A DNA stretch of 64,000 nt from Pyxicephalus adspersus (GCF_032062135.1 NC_092862.1:92925709-92989708), one strand, 5' to 3'; counted from the first letter of the stretch, positions 23,170 through 35,160 are shown. The notes: generated by a model not told the origin, from the sequence alone. Made by a program: numbers and translations.

Positions 23170-23310
23170 TTGCATTAGGGGATGTGGCTTGTACGTAATG
23201 TATTTGTGTCTTTTGTTGGGTGGTGCATGTGGTTTGTTGTTAGGCTGTTGAGGCGATATGTTCTTGGGGGGGTACGTTCTGGAATTTGTTGTTTCTGTTT
23301 TGCTTTACAG
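23170..23310 (+). other. Probable intron between recombinase and SGNH parts
   Basis: The recombinase reading stops at 23169, and the SGNH reading becomes recognisable immediately after a pyrimidine-rich run ending GTTTTGCTTTACAG at 23310. This is a textbook vertebrate 3' splice site. The donor side near 23160 (TTTGATGTGATT) is not a clean GT donor and may be mutated. Related elements are believed to make recombinase and hydrolase as one product; that this gap is a spliced intron is my inference. Confidence 0.45.
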
Positions 23311-23860
23311 ATGTGGCTCTCATATGGAACTTGGGCCATTCATATGTGCACTGGGGTGCAAGGTGGGCAGATGTCCGCCCCAATGGGCGGCAGTTGGGGC
23401 TACAGCGTGGCGAGGCTCAGGTGCGGTGGATTGCGATTCCCGGATAGCAGTGGAGTAGGGTCGTGCTGGAGGTTCACAGATTTGCCAGGCTGGACAGGCC
23501 TCCGGACGTCCTGCTTGTTCACCCTGTGGGTAATGATTTGGGGAAGCGCCTATGCGAGAGCTGATTAAGGTAGATTACATTAAGTTAGATTTTTTGCGCT
23601 TGCGTCCGTCTTTTCCAGGTACTTTGCTGGTCTCGTCAAAGATTGTGGTCAGACTCTCTTGTGGCCAGGCCAGGTGCGTATTAAGGTGAACAGGGAGGTA
23701 GGGAGGTTCCTGACGCATATCAGTGGTGCTGTAGTCAGGCATGGGGAGGTTGAGAAGGATCCTGGTTTGTTCTTGAGAAGTGACGGCAGAATCTGAATGC
23801 AGTAGGTACTGACTTATGGTGTTTAGGTTTGCAGGAGGGGCTGCAGAGAGCTTTGAGGGT
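23311..23860 (+). pseudogene. SGNH hydrolase domain of the Ngaro-like element, broken
   Basis: SGNH hydrolases are esterase-like enzymes; their role in these retroelements is unknown. Reading from the splice acceptor gives DVALIWNLGHSYVHWGARWA (block I, with GHS in the GDS position), then GEAQVRWIAIPG, a stop, QWSRVVLEVHRFARLDRPPD, VLLVHPVGNDLG (block III, where GGND has become VGND), then LDFLRLRPSFPGTLLVSSKI. The final block is seen as RSDG followed, after a frame change, by LNAVGTDLW; the block V His is lost at the shift. Several stops and shifts make it a pseudogene. The order of blocks and spacing fit the family well. Confidence 0.8.
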
Positions 23861-24200
23861 GTGGGGTTGCTCACAAGAGTAAGGTTAGAGTAAGAGTAAG
23901 GGGGGGGGGGGTAGGTCCATGAGACTTTAGGAGTATGGAAGGATAGAAAACTAGAGGGGGTTGGGACCTCAGCAGAGTATACAGAGTTCATAGTAAGGGG
24001 GAGCTCCCCATGACACTAGGTTGTTGTGGGGGCAAAGAAAGTGAGGAGGATACCTGCAATCTGTCCCAGAGTCGGTGTGGGAGCGACTGGGGGCCTGGTT
24101 CTGGTAGCAGAGATTCATTTTAAGGGTTAAAGAATTGGCGATGGCAGGGGTTAATGCAGTCTTCCTCAGCTCTGCCATGGTCATGCCTTGGCTCACACCG

Positions 24201-26974
24201 CTCTATAGACTTGCTTGTGATTGACTCTGCAAAGCCACATCAGTAAATCAAATGATCTTCCATACCAAAAAGTATTTGGTATCGGTTTTGGCTTCTGGAA
24301 CTCAACAGAATGATGGTGGAGCAAACACAATACAAGCATGCGCTTAAGGGAATGAAGCTATCAAAGTGAAACTATAGTTCTACAACAGAAAAATTGGGAG
24401 TAGGCAGAATTTTTATTAAAAACTAAATTAAACTAAAAGTGCATGCTCAGCTCACTGGTGCTACCTAGATTGAATGTTCTGAGAAAATTAGTGAAATGTA
24501 ATGAATACATTGCGTTACATCAACGAATCAAGATGGCAGAAGATCCTGGACTCCTAGTCAAGGACTAAACAAACATGGCAGCACTCACGACAAAACAAAG
24601 ACAGGTTGTTAGGTGTCGTCTAATAAAAAACTGTGACCAGGTAGGTTTATTTATTTGCAACAGGGACATCACTAATGCCTGGAATAAATGAACTACGTGA
24701 TTGTAAATGTTTTATTTGTAGTGTTTGGTTTTGCTTTAAAGCTAACCTGTTGTATTTCACTGAAAGAGCAAAGCACAGCGTTGATTACATGTCAGTCTGA
24801 TTTTAAATTCTACTTTAGATCTATTAACTGCTGGGACCTGCCTAATTATTTCCAAATAAATTGTGTTTTTTTAGATAAATCTAAAGCTGATTGTACTGAG
24901 ACTGCACAATCATTATAAAATGGGGACAGATTTCTTCTAATTTCAATTCAGACAAAAACAAATAATGTATTTGTTCAGCAACAGGAAACCTAGCAAAATA
25001 TGATTTTTCAATTAGATACAATGTTTTGTCCTTCTCTGATTTTTTTCCTATGTCTGTCAAAAATAATCAGAGTTTTTAAAAGAAAAACAAAAAAACCCCA
25101 AGTCAATTGGTTTATTTAAACCTTGATTACCTGCAAGTTTGGCAACTCGGCAAGGAAGCAGTCTGTTTGCCAACTGCCTAAAACTGTTTTCAGTCATCAC
25201 ATTGTGGATGCAAATCTGCTAAGTTGTGTTCATTTTAATAAAAGTGTCTTTTTCTAAATTGCCTTCATGTTCTCATCAATAGTGTTTCCTTTCTCTGATT
25301 TCAGATTCAAAGATAATGGCAAGAACTCTTTAAAACTGCTGGACTGAAAATGAAATATGTACTAGCCGCAGGCTATTTCTTTCTTTCTCTTGCCAGGAAA
25401 GGCTGTCAATATAATTGTTCTTATCTAGTGAAAGTATAGCACATGCAAAATAAAAGAGGGGAAAAACAAATGTGTATCTGTTTGTATTTCCAATAAAATA
25501 TTTTTTTATGTAAGCAATTATAAACATGAATGTTAATGTCTTACTATACTTTGTCTTTTTTGGATCTGATGTTTTAAAATTAATTGAAAATGTCATGGCA
25601 GACTTGCACTTAGATTAATTTTTGTAAAATCACTGCTCAATAAAAATGACAAGAGGAATTTGATTGATCCTGTGTCTCATATGTAGTTCACAACTCATTT
25701 ATTGGAAATTAGAAGACGAAAAATTAATATAACCTATTTAAGAATACTATGCGAGTACAAACGTAAATCCTAATTTAGTGTTAAAACTTAAGTGCAATAA
25801 GAATAATCATAATATGGGTGTGGTCCACTTACAGATTATTGCTTATGGTGCTCAATATCTATCCTAAAATTCAGATAAATCATTTATTATTATTTTTAGA
25901 GAAATGAGAAGGTTGGTTGTGGTGACCTAATTCTGTAAATGCCAGTTCCCTGGCTGGTATTCTATTCCTTTAGCATTGCCAGAAGTCCTGACCTGCATAC
26001 AGTTTACATTTTTAAACCAAATATTTTTTTTTTTGTAAAGACAGAAACCAAACAAGTCAAAGGGAGCAGAACAGTACGAAATGTGGAGAGAGTTAAGGAG
26101 GGGTGGATGCCCAGTCACTTTCCTCAATTTCCTTTTTTTTTAAAAACAACCTATTTGCAATGTGTCTTTCCTAAAGCGCAAGAATGACTTATGAAAAATC
26201 ACTTACATTAAAATCTTGTTAGTTAGATGACCAATAAAATAGGTAGGACAATGAATATTCACTGATTATCTCAAAAATAAAAAAATTACTTTTTTAACGA
26301 CCTTGATTTGACCACTTCAATTATGTGCTTGGCTCACTTCACCATAGCTTCAGTAATTTTTGGACAGATAAAGGATTTTATTTAGCCACTGATCATTGTC
26401 CAGCTGAACCATAAGTCAGTGACAACTGAGGCTTCAGCTGAAAATAGGTCAAAATCAAGCAATATGAAGCATGTAACTTTCACTAAAAATTGAAAATTGT
26501 TTATTCTATTGCACATTGTGCCTGTACTAAATTGAATTTAAAGTGTAGCCAAGCCCTATTTTTAGTTTTAGATAAAGTACCAAACAATTTACCCCCAGAA
26601 GGTTTCACTTTTATCCACTGCTTTGAAAGTTTTTCTCATACTTCCTGTCCCCGTTATACTGGTTTTGCCAGAAACGAATTGAAGGAAAACTCCAATAGGA
26701 AAACCAATAGAATAGCATTTTCCTGACAGTCATAATGCCAGCCTACTATGGGCCAACTCTGCCTCTGCTCTTTATCCCAAGACAACCATTTGAAACAAAT
26801 ACATTTGAGCAACCCCTCCCTTACTACAACATTCCATTTTGGTACACCCTTAGTGTATTTGCAACCACAAGACTGCCTACGAACACTCTCATCTGCTAAT
26901 AAATTCTCAGTAATGGGAAGACGGAGACAACAAACATTCAACAAACATGTATGTTTGTTTGTAATTGTATGTTA
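24201..26974. other. AT-rich stretch, nothing identified
   Basis: No gene or repeat signature. Open frames such as 24688-24918, 25330-25596 and 26490-26726 show no motif and no exon context. Confidence 0.5.
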
Positions 26975-27345
26975 TGTAATTGTTTGCTGCCTGGACTGAC
27001 CTTTCCTTGTGACCTCAACTCTACTTTTGTCTTTAATCTATAGATAACCTGTTTTACAACCTGACTACTTGTGTATGATACCTGGCTCTGTTTCCTGGAC
27101 TTGCCTTTACTGCATTACCTGTTACCTGGTTACTGACCCTGGACTGTCTGATCCCCCATTGTGTCCCCTTTCCCACTCTTGTGGATTCCTGGTCCTCTGT
27201 TAGTCCTTTGCCAGACGCCATCCCTTGTGCCCAGTACAAGTCCTAGGGACAACCTTGAGCTGGGATGGTACAACCAGCCTCCGCAAAGCCTGAGCGGGGG
27301 GCTTGCTTTTGGGGAAGAGTGTGGAGTTAGTTAATCTGTTAACCC
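26975..27345 (+). repeat. LTR-like dispersed repeat, copy 2
   Basis: It has 'ctgcctggactgacctttcc', 'tgtgacctcaactc', 'gccagacgccatccctt', 'acaagtcct', 'cctgagc' and 'gaagagtg', which follow the same order as in the 61.3 kb copy. Ends are not defined. No coding content. Confidence 0.5.
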
Positions 27346-27590
27346 TTGCTAAACTCACACATACAGGTAGACTGCCACCATGTGCTTAGACAGAAGCATG
27401 CATCGTTACCCATTTAAACAGCAGTTATGATTCTGCCTCGTTTAGCACGGTCTGTCTCAGCCTGTGCCACTACAGACAGGGATGATCCAGAGTTCACTTT
27501 TAAGCTAACATTTACAAGTGAAGATCACATTATTCCTACTTTGAGCATTCAGAAATTCAGCTTAGCAGAGATTCATTTTTTTAGGGTTTA
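27346..27590. other. Short spacer, nothing identified
   Basis: Sequence between the LTR-like repeat and TTAA element copy 2; no motif recognised. Confidence 0.4.
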
Positions 27591-27650
27591 TTAACCACCT
27601 GACCGTTAAGCCCGACCTTGGTACGGGCTTCAAAAAGTTACAATTATCTA

Positions 27651-27704
27651 TAAACCCGAACTTTTCTCACTGTATGAAAATACAGTGAGAAAAGTTCGGG
27701 TTTA
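27651..27704. repeat. Perfect 25-bp hairpin in TTAA element copy 2
   Basis: Arm 27651-27675 (TAAACCCGAACTTTTCTCAC...) pairs perfectly with 27680-27704 across a GAAA loop. Copy 1 has the same hairpin at 2685-2744. Confidence 0.9.
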
Positions 27705-27892
27705 TCGATCACTTACCTAATCCCGCTGCGATCGTCCATCGGTCGTGTTCCAGCGTCGTCCTCCAGCGTCGGGTGTCCTCTCCGGGAAGAAGAAGCCGGC
27801 CGGCTTCTTCTTTTAAGCCGGCTGGCTTCTTCTCCCTACGTGCGTGATGACGTTGGCGCGTGTGCGGGAAATTCAAACTGAAAGTCATTCAA

Positions 27893-28110
27893 ACACATTT
27901 TGGATTGAATACAAACTCCCGTATCCAATCCAATACAAAATAATTAAAAATAAATACAAAGTATGTAATTGGTGAATTCAAACTCTCATTTTGTATTGGA
28001 TTGGATACAGGAGTTTGTATTCAATCCAATACAAAATGAGAGTTTGAATTTTGTTCTCATTTTGTATTGGATTGAATACAAAGTCCTGTATCCAATCCAA
28101 TACAAAATAA
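27893..28110. repeat. Cluster of palindromes built on TTGTATTGGATTG
   Basis: The unit 'tattggattgaatacaa' and its complement recur at about 27895-27940, 27987-28045 and 28059-28107, each forming a hairpin of roughly 20-27 paired bases with a short loop. Copy 1 has a shorter form at 2337-2403. Confidence 0.8.
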
Positions 28111-28462
28111 TAGAAAAAATATTTATGTGGTTTTGTCTATAGGTATGTGACGGACACTAGGGAGGTGTTTTAGAAAAATATATTACTATACAGTATACCG
28201 AATTATCGCATTTTCAGTATTTTTCATTTATTTATGTACTTGTGTAAGCTGATTTTTGTGTATTTTAATTTTATTAAAAGTAATTTTTTTTTTACATGAT
28301 TGTGTGTTTCAAACATTTTTTATATTCATGATATCTACTAGAACCCTTGTTCGGACATATTTCTGTAAGTTACAGGTCTACAAAAAAAATTCATGAAAAA
28401 CAGTGTAACGCTTTTGGTACAGAAATCTAGACATCAAGTGTAACTAACGCCCAGGTGGTTAA

Positions 28463-29820
28463 ATAAAAGACAACAAAAACATAAACAGGGTTCCCCAGTT
28501 ACTGGTTAACATCACCTAAACCTACAGTCTCACTGACTTTGAGAAATACCTTGCTAGGCAGTTTGGTGTCATTTACAAACAAAGAATCAATATGTTAAAC
28601 GCAGTTATAATTTTGTAGTTAATAGTCCACAGTTTTCTATATCAGGGGTGCAGGTGTTTCTGCTGAGCTCACAAATATGCATTGTTGTGGAATATGGGTG
28701 TGCAAGAATTTTTACTAATTTGTATTTGGAGATCACAATAATTGCATTACTAATAAAAAGGAAATTCATATTTGACATTGATTGTAATATTTTTATGTTA
28801 TACATGTGTGCAGATTACAGATTTTTCCTCTGTAGAGACAAAAAACTGTTAATTTGAGAGGACTGGAATATATTTAAAAAGAAGAGAGGACAACACCCAG
28901 TTAACTCTCACCCTTAGGTGTTTTAAGAAGATAACAATACTCCTGACATTCCTGAAGGTTCAAATAAAGAGTCATGTTCATTAAGAAAGTTAATTGGCAA
29001 AATCTTTCAACCCTTCATGTCTGCAATAAAATATGTCACAAGTTGTAAAATCTGCCTTTTGTTTCTTTTTGGTTTGATTTTCTGTGCTTTATGATCCTGC
29101 TCATTTAAGAGAAAGAAAACAATTAAGTATGAAATTCTAACTTCAAGAAGTTTTAATTGAGTTATATACCTTCTCAGAAAGGACACAAAAATATGTCACA
29201 CAGTGAACACAACAAATATCACTGTAATGCAAATTTTATGACATTTTGTAATTACCCTGCTTCCCTTGCAAAGGGTAATGTTACCCTCTGGTAACCTAGG
29301 TATTGCTACCTTACATTATTATATTTTTATAGTTTTACAAAAAGCCAAGGATATTTTATACTGTTGGATGAGAGTTTTATTTTAGTTTTTTTACTTACAT
29401 ACCATTCTTCTAAGGATCCTATTTGTCATAACCTAAATATTATATTTGTCAACGTCTATAAATAAGTAAATAAAGGAGCTATGAAAAATGATTAACATGA
29501 CTGTATTTATTATATAGGGCACTAAGAATGAAAGGAGGCTACATTAGTGGGTATTTATGGGAATAAATTCTCTATTTTACAATTATACATTCAAAGTATT
29601 TAAATATTAAAGGTCAATTATGTCCTAAAGAAAAAAAATAAAGTTAAACCCATAATCTCGGTATTTCCCTTAGCTGCAGTACTCACGTTTCAAGTCTGCC
29701 ATTTATCTAGAAATCTGCCTGTGCCAATTTGTTGGTGACTTTATTGCCTTGCAGAGTTTCTTTAAGTCCCACTGTAGCTACTGATTAATGTGCGCTCCCA
29801 ACTCTAAACTACAGCAGGAC
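28463..29820. other. AT-rich stretch, nothing identified
   Basis: No gene or repeat signature seen between two TTAA-type elements. Confidence 0.5.
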
Positions 29821-30218
29821 TTAAGCTAGGTACAGACGTGCAACTATTGTCGCTAGAAAACGAATGACTAACGACAGATCAACGATTATGCACGATTATT
29901 TTGAACGATCATATTGTGCACAATTCTGTACATGCTGTAATGATATGATTGCTCAAATATAATCCACCAATAATGTACACACGCTAGATATGATCATTTG
30001 AAGGATGCAGGAAGTGACATGTAAAGGAAAAAGTGTACTGCAGAACCATCCATGATCACTGAACAATCGTCACCCAATCAGATACGCCGGGACGGTCGTT
30101 CATTTCCAGTGACTATCCTCATTCATCGGCGTCGTTGTGCACTTTTTTTGTTAATGATTATCAGACAAACAGTCATTCGTTTCCAACGATAATTGTTGCA
30201 CGTGTGTACGCAGCTTTA
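29821..30218 (+). mobile_element. Hairpin-type TTAA element, related copy
   Basis: It starts TTAAGCTAGGTACAGACGTG and ends CACGTGTGTACGCAGCTTTA, an inverted end like that of the 17.2 kb element, with TTAA changed to TTTA on the right. Near the right end 'cgtttccaacgataattgtt' matches the right ends of the 54.75 and 37.6 kb copies. No coding frame. Confidence 0.65.
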
Positions 30219-31840
30219 GTGGTTGCCTGCACCAACACGCAAAGACGACTCTGTACACTGTAACCTGAAGTTGCACCTCTTGTGTTAGTATTGTCATCAA
30301 GAAAATAAATCTAATGAGACACTCTTTTTCACACTACTAAAATGAAAAACATTTAATGCAACCATTAGATGGACAGGAAGGTAAGCAAAATCATCAGATG
30401 ATAAATATTGGCAGCAGTTTATACAAAAAGGAAAAAAAGAAAAAGGCTTGGCTGGACTGGGGCTTTAAATGTATGCAGAAGTATTTATTATTTAGAACTT
30501 TTTTATATATTAGCCCTATAACACTACATTGAGCTCTTGGAAAATGCAGGAATAGGCCATCAAGTTTATCACTCATGGCACTGGAAGGATTAGTCCATTG
30601 GTGATCATACAAGTTACATTTAAATAATAACTAACCAACCATGAGCATTATATGTAGGCATACATACCAAACAGGTGACCAGCTACAAGCATAATATGTG
30701 GCCAGCAATAACAAACAGATGACGAACTATGGCCATCAAATGTAATCAAAGAAAACAACAGATGACTAACCATAAGTATAATAAATGATTTGCCATAACA
30801 GATACATTACATCAGCAAATCCTAAAATCCCTACTATCTTGTAAGCACTTTAAAAATATGGCATATACTTAAATTGTCATCACAATTTAAAACCTAATTC
30901 TAGAGTGTAATTTACTTTAAAAAATATTATATTTGCAGTACAAGGACATGCTTATTAAACTGGAATAGCACTTTACAAAATTATTTTGTAAATGTGAGTC
31001 AAACAAATCATTAAAAAACTAAATTTAATCTGGGAAAGACTTAATGTCACAATTTCTATGTTAGGGCAAATAAAACAGCTCTCTTAATTTGATTGAATTT
31101 AACTGTATTGTATTTAGATTTGTTAGACATTTAATTTTTAGAGGATGCTCCTAAGTAATGAGCTTGTAAATATGATTGTCTACTGTTATTTAAAGTTTGA
31201 TTGCATTAGGAAAAAAAACAAGGCTAGAATGGGCAGTAAGGCTGGATCCAAGCCATGAAGATAAATAGTACCTGTTCAGCATCAGATACTGTAAAAGGGG
31301 TGTGCACTGGCAAAGACTATGGTTTCTAGGACAGTTCTATGACCTAAAAAATGATTACCCTATATATTTAGCTGTTAAATCCTGCAGAAACATTTTGTAC
31401 AGCAAATACATTAATGGGCTGGAATACTTGATAAAAATATTGGGTATTTATCACTGCTTTACTGAAATAAAAAAAATAAAAAATCATTTATTGATTTGTC
31501 TAGAAGGAAAAGGAGAAGGTGATGGTCCAAGGTGACCCATAGTAGGTTGTTTACTCTTCGTCAATGTTAGGATACAACAGTTGTGCGGCTAGGATGGACA
31601 GATCCACATTTTAAAAATGACAGCAAATCTGCTAAACCCTAATATAGCTCAGCTGAGCTGAAACCTATTGAAAATCTGTTTTCTTTCTGCTCGCTACCAT
31701 CTGCACTCTTAGCACCAATGTCCCTTTATTTTTCTCTGACCCACATTGGTAAGCATTGTTTATACATTAGAATCGGTATACAAGGGAGGTATGGAATAGT
31801 GGTTGATTAGTAATAGGTTAGGAGAAAGATGAAGATGTGC
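30219..31840. other. AT-rich stretch, nothing identified
   Basis: No gene or repeat signature recognised. The open frame 31302-31535 has no motif. Confidence 0.5.
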
Positions 31841-32800
31841 AGGCAAGTTAAAAGGGGTGTTTTAAGGGCTTGTTTAGCAGTGCACCCAATAGGATGGGAG
31901 GGGGGAGGGGAGTTCCAGAGAGTGGGAGGAGCTCTAGGGAAGTCTTGGAGCTATGCATGAGAAGAGGTTCTGAGTGAGGTCATTGGATGGGGCTAGAGAG
32001 TGTGATAGGGGTGTATTTGCGTATCAAGTCAGAAATGTAGCTGGAACAAGACCTGTGGAATAAGTTCAAAGCAAGGCACAATAGCTTGAATTTGATCCTC
32101 AGATGAAATAGAAACCAGTGTAGAGATTGCAAGGAGGGTCAGCAGTTGTGGTGTAGTGGAAAGGAAAAATAGGTCTAAAGAGCTCATTCTAGACTGAAGA
32201 AATGTGGGTCTAGTAAGTGGAAGAAGATGATGCGGTGAACCAGAGGAAATCTGATTACAGCTTGTACCAGTTTGGTGGTCTCAGGGAGCAGGAAGGGACT
32301 TCTTTGGGGGATGTTGCACAATATGTGAGTTTCCTAAAGGAGGAGGTGTACCTAGAGAATAAAGCAGATCCAAGGACTGACTGTTGGTGTGGATTAGGGA
32401 ACAAAACATTTTTGACAGGTAAATAGGAGAGGCAACCTTATCCAAGTAATTAGGGCTGAGAGGGGTTAGAGAGGAGTTGGGATGGGGTTGGATTGGTAGG
32501 TTAGCTGAGACATCTGCTGAGATTTTGTTGATTTTATCTTTAAAGTAGGTGGCTATGCCCTGGGCAGAGAAAGTAGTTGTGGAAATAGGGAGTTTAGAAA
32601 AGAATTAAGTATGACAAAAAGGCAATATAGGTTGGATGCTTGTGAAGATATGGAGTATTTTTCTCCAGAATTGGGTGCAATGTTAAAGTGTTGTAGTTTA
32701 TCCCTATAATCATAAAAGTTGCTATACAGGCCACATTTTTTTAGTTACCTAATGTGTTTATTGATTGCCAGAGCAGAAGCTGGCCGGGCAAACTTGATCC
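31841..32800 (-). pseudogene. L2-type LINE reverse transcriptase remnant
   Basis: LINE-encoded protein that copies its RNA at the target site. On the minus strand the linker and N-terminal RT region reads FSKLPISTTTFSAQGIATYF, continuing KDKINKISADVSANLPIQP and SSLTPLSPNYLDKVASPIY without a stop (about 32590-32400). Further down, SLHWFLFHLRIKFKLLCLAL, SYISDLIRKYTPITL, then LPLSGTPLPPSHP and KTPLFNLPAH (about 32130-31850) match the conserved C-terminal part after the RT fingers (the LHWLP, RI.FK, PSYLSDL and LWNSLP boxes of L2/CR1 LINEs). The catalytic RT core that should lie between these pieces is deleted, and there are frame changes near 32600 and 31960. Dead fragment; L2 versus another CR1-group clade is not settled. 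Confidence 0.72.
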
Positions 32801-33570
32801 CAAATGCGGATATTTTAGATGTCATCTTTAGTCAATAATTATTAGCTGCATTAAGACATAATGCTGTGTGTATACATTCAGGGGTCTGTTCTGTTCTTTA
32901 CAAATAACCATGCTTTGGCCTACTGACCTTACACATTCCAGTGAAGAAAAATTCAGGCATGTCTGTCAAACTTCTTTGTTGTTAAGTATGTCACTGATAT
33001 CATTATTTTGTTTTTGCTAAATGTGTCATTGGGGAAAACACTAATGTCAGATTTCCCATTAAGGGTGCCAGATTGGAGGATATAGTCCCTCTTTAGGGGC
33101 CTGTGTCTAAAAGTATAGACACAGGAACATAATTTCTCCCCTATCAGGTATTCCGCTCTGTCATCAGATAACCCACCAGCACATTATTCTACATCCGCTA
33201 TTTTACAACACACATTGTAAAAGTTGGGTATGTGTGTTGCCCGGTGTCATAAAACTCGGGATCTGGCAGATAAGGGTAGCGAAGTGGCCCTTGACTGACT
33301 TCTGAGTTGTTTCTGGAACCACATATATTAATAATCGTCATATTTCCACTCCTCCTAAATGTTTCCAAAGAGCATTATAATTTATGTGAACATACCTTCT
33401 GGAACCACCCCCACAGTCCTATAAGGCACTCCTCTGCGTATTGGAATATAAAAAAGCCATGTAAGTATATCAGGGGGGAGTTCTCACTCATAACATCTTC
33501 TTACTACTTGGACAATGACATTAATAGATTGTGCACTGCAGTGAACCCAGTGACTCTGAGAAACCACTGA
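32801..33570. other. Stretch without assigned gene; possible LTR-type sequence
   Basis: Mostly unassigned. From about 33230 the sequence 'tgtcataaaactcgggatct' and following bases, with 'tataaggcactcc' and 'aatataaaaaagcc', has the look of an LTR promoter region upstream of the repeated unit at 33571. I could not find a matching LTR end, so this is only a suggestion. Confidence 0.3.
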
Positions 33571-34115
33571 ACTTTGTACCAACAACCTGGTCAAAGGCAA
33601 AACAATTTTTACTTAAGTAAGTATATTTCACTGGCAATCCCTGTTTATTTTACACTGTTGCTGTTGTTAAGCTATTGTTCATTGATTATTCTTTATTTTT
33701 TGTCCTGCTTATGCACTATGTTTTGTTCTGTTTTTGTTTTAAAAATAAAAGTTGTAAGCTGAATCTCTGAATGGTCTAAGTAGAAATAGTGTAACCTTCT
33801 CTCATGAGCGTACTATAAAAAGTGAATTTTGAGACCCGCGTCTGGAGTGTCAGCGGGTGAGACAGACAGTATTAACGAAGCAGGATCATAACTGTGGTTG
33901 TCAAGGGTAGCGGTGCGTGCTTCCGTCTAGACACGTTGTGGCAGTCTAACTGTGAGTGAGAGTTTAGTGAGTTTAGAACTGTGAGTGACAGGTTAACAGG
34001 GTGGTTACCTTTTCCCTGCAACAGCCCTACTGTGTCTACTGTGCTTAGATTGTTGCTAAGGGTACTGGAAAGTCTTTACGCAGGATGAGGTTGAGTGGGC
34101 TGATTGTCACAAGCC
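33571..34115 (+). repeat. LTR-like unit, copy A (pair with 41.27 kb)
   Basis: It shares with 41272-41818, in order: 'caacctgg..caaag', 'gctgttgttaagctattgttc' type sequence, AATAAAAGTTGTAAGCTGAA, 'tctctgaatg.tctaagta', 'gtctggagtg.cagc', 'gtgagacag', 'gcagaatcataactg', 'gggta.cggtgcgt', 'gtggcagtcta' and 'ctggaaagtct'. A polyadenylation-type AATAAA followed by a conserved 300-base stretch suggests an R-U5 or 3' region of a retroelement, but no ends, primer site or coding sequence were found. Confidence 0.45.
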
Positions 34116-35160
34116 AGTTTTTCAGCCAAGAATTTTTATAGTACACCCATTCAGCCTGTTCCTGTTGGTAATCTGGTGATTTGAGAACCCCAAACTTGTG
34201 ATGAGGCATTCCTAAACAAACCGTTGTCTCTAATATTGAAAGTCTAAATGTCAAAAAAACCCCAAAACATCTAATAGGGATTGTAGCTATTTATTACCAC
34301 AAAATGGTTCAATTTAGGAATTTTTTAGGGAAAAACCTGGCACAACTATCATGGCAATATAATATATTTAAAACCGTTGCTTTAGTCTTTTAGAGCTTTC
34401 CCTTGTAGTCACCTTCAGCACAAAGAGGTCCATCAGCTTGTTTTGACACACCTTCTGCACTACCACAGTACATGCTGAGTGAGGGATTCAGAGAACTTCA
34501 TAGAGCAGCTGAACTGGGAAGAATTGTGAGTCCTGCAATTAAAACTGGATGATAAATGGCTTACTTACAATAAGATTCATTAGTATGTGCTTAAGTGTTG
34601 TCTGATCTTGTAACCTTTTACAAAACAAACACAATGCTGCTTTACAAAAACAATAAACCCACTGCACAATACATTTCCATCCACCTTAAAACTAGAATAA
34701 TTAATATAAGTCATTGTTTTAATGTTCAATATAATAATAATAATATTTATTAATCAAAGTATTAAAAATATCTTTTTCTCATATTCTTTCATCCTAATGT
34801 GTCGTTAAAAGACAAAAACAATAAAAACAACACTCAGATATGACATTCTGCACTTTTTGGTCACTAAATTAATTATTTGTTTAATTAATACATATTTATT
34901 GCACAGTGTTTTCAGTGTTACATTTGTCCAATATAATTTTATTATCTGCAGCTACCTTCTATGTAATAGTACTGAAATATTTTTACTTTTTCCAAAATTT
35001 GAGAAATAGAAAAAACTCAAAAATAGGCAAGACTAGGGTCTAGTAAGAAAAATAGACACAAAACATTGGGTAGCTCGTACCCAAAATTTACACATTGATC
35101 TAAATGGATTCAGTTGAGAAAATGTGTAAATCTTGGGTGAAAGCTATGCTTATCTTTTTC
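34116..35160. other. AT-rich stretch, nothing identified
   Basis: No gene or repeat signature seen. Confidence 0.45.

Larger units (their letters stand above)
21781..24200 (+). mobile_element. Ngaro-like tyrosine-recombinase retroelement remnant
   Basis: G-rich on this strand and clearly unlike the AT-rich flanks. A possible TATA box (GGTATAAAAA, about 21844) and G-rich leader precede a Gag-like start (MEGLDSLLGRLEEA, about 22010), followed by a basic Pro/Arg-rich stretch, then a tyrosine recombinase (22390-23169) and an SGNH hydrolase (23311-23860). A recombinase instead of a DDE integrase, together with an SGNH domain, is the hallmark of a Ngaro/DIRS-group branch in vertebrates. No reverse transcriptase or RNase H was seen between Gag and recombinase, so the pol region is largely deleted. 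Terminal split repeats were not delimited; the borders are where composition changes. Confidence 0.75.
27591..28462 (-). mobile_element. TTAA-flanked piggyBac-like nonautonomous element, copy 2 (inverted)
   Basis: TTAACCACCTGACCGTTAAG stands at the left and GCCCAGGTGGTTAA at the right, so TTAA flanks both ends. It is inverted relative to copy 1. On the minus strand the order is: the conserved 'gttacactgatgtct'-type end, palindromic 'attggattgaatac' blocks, a CpG-rich core with CRE-like TGACGT and repeated 'agaagaagccggc' pieces, the donor-like TAGGTAAGTGATCG (complement at 27706-27719), and the perfect subterminal hairpin (27651-27704). No transposase frame. Confidence 0.78.

Noticed and set aside
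23575..24196. Minus-strand open frames opposite the SGNH region
   Set aside because: Antisense of the Ngaro-like element; the recognisable protein is on the plus strand.
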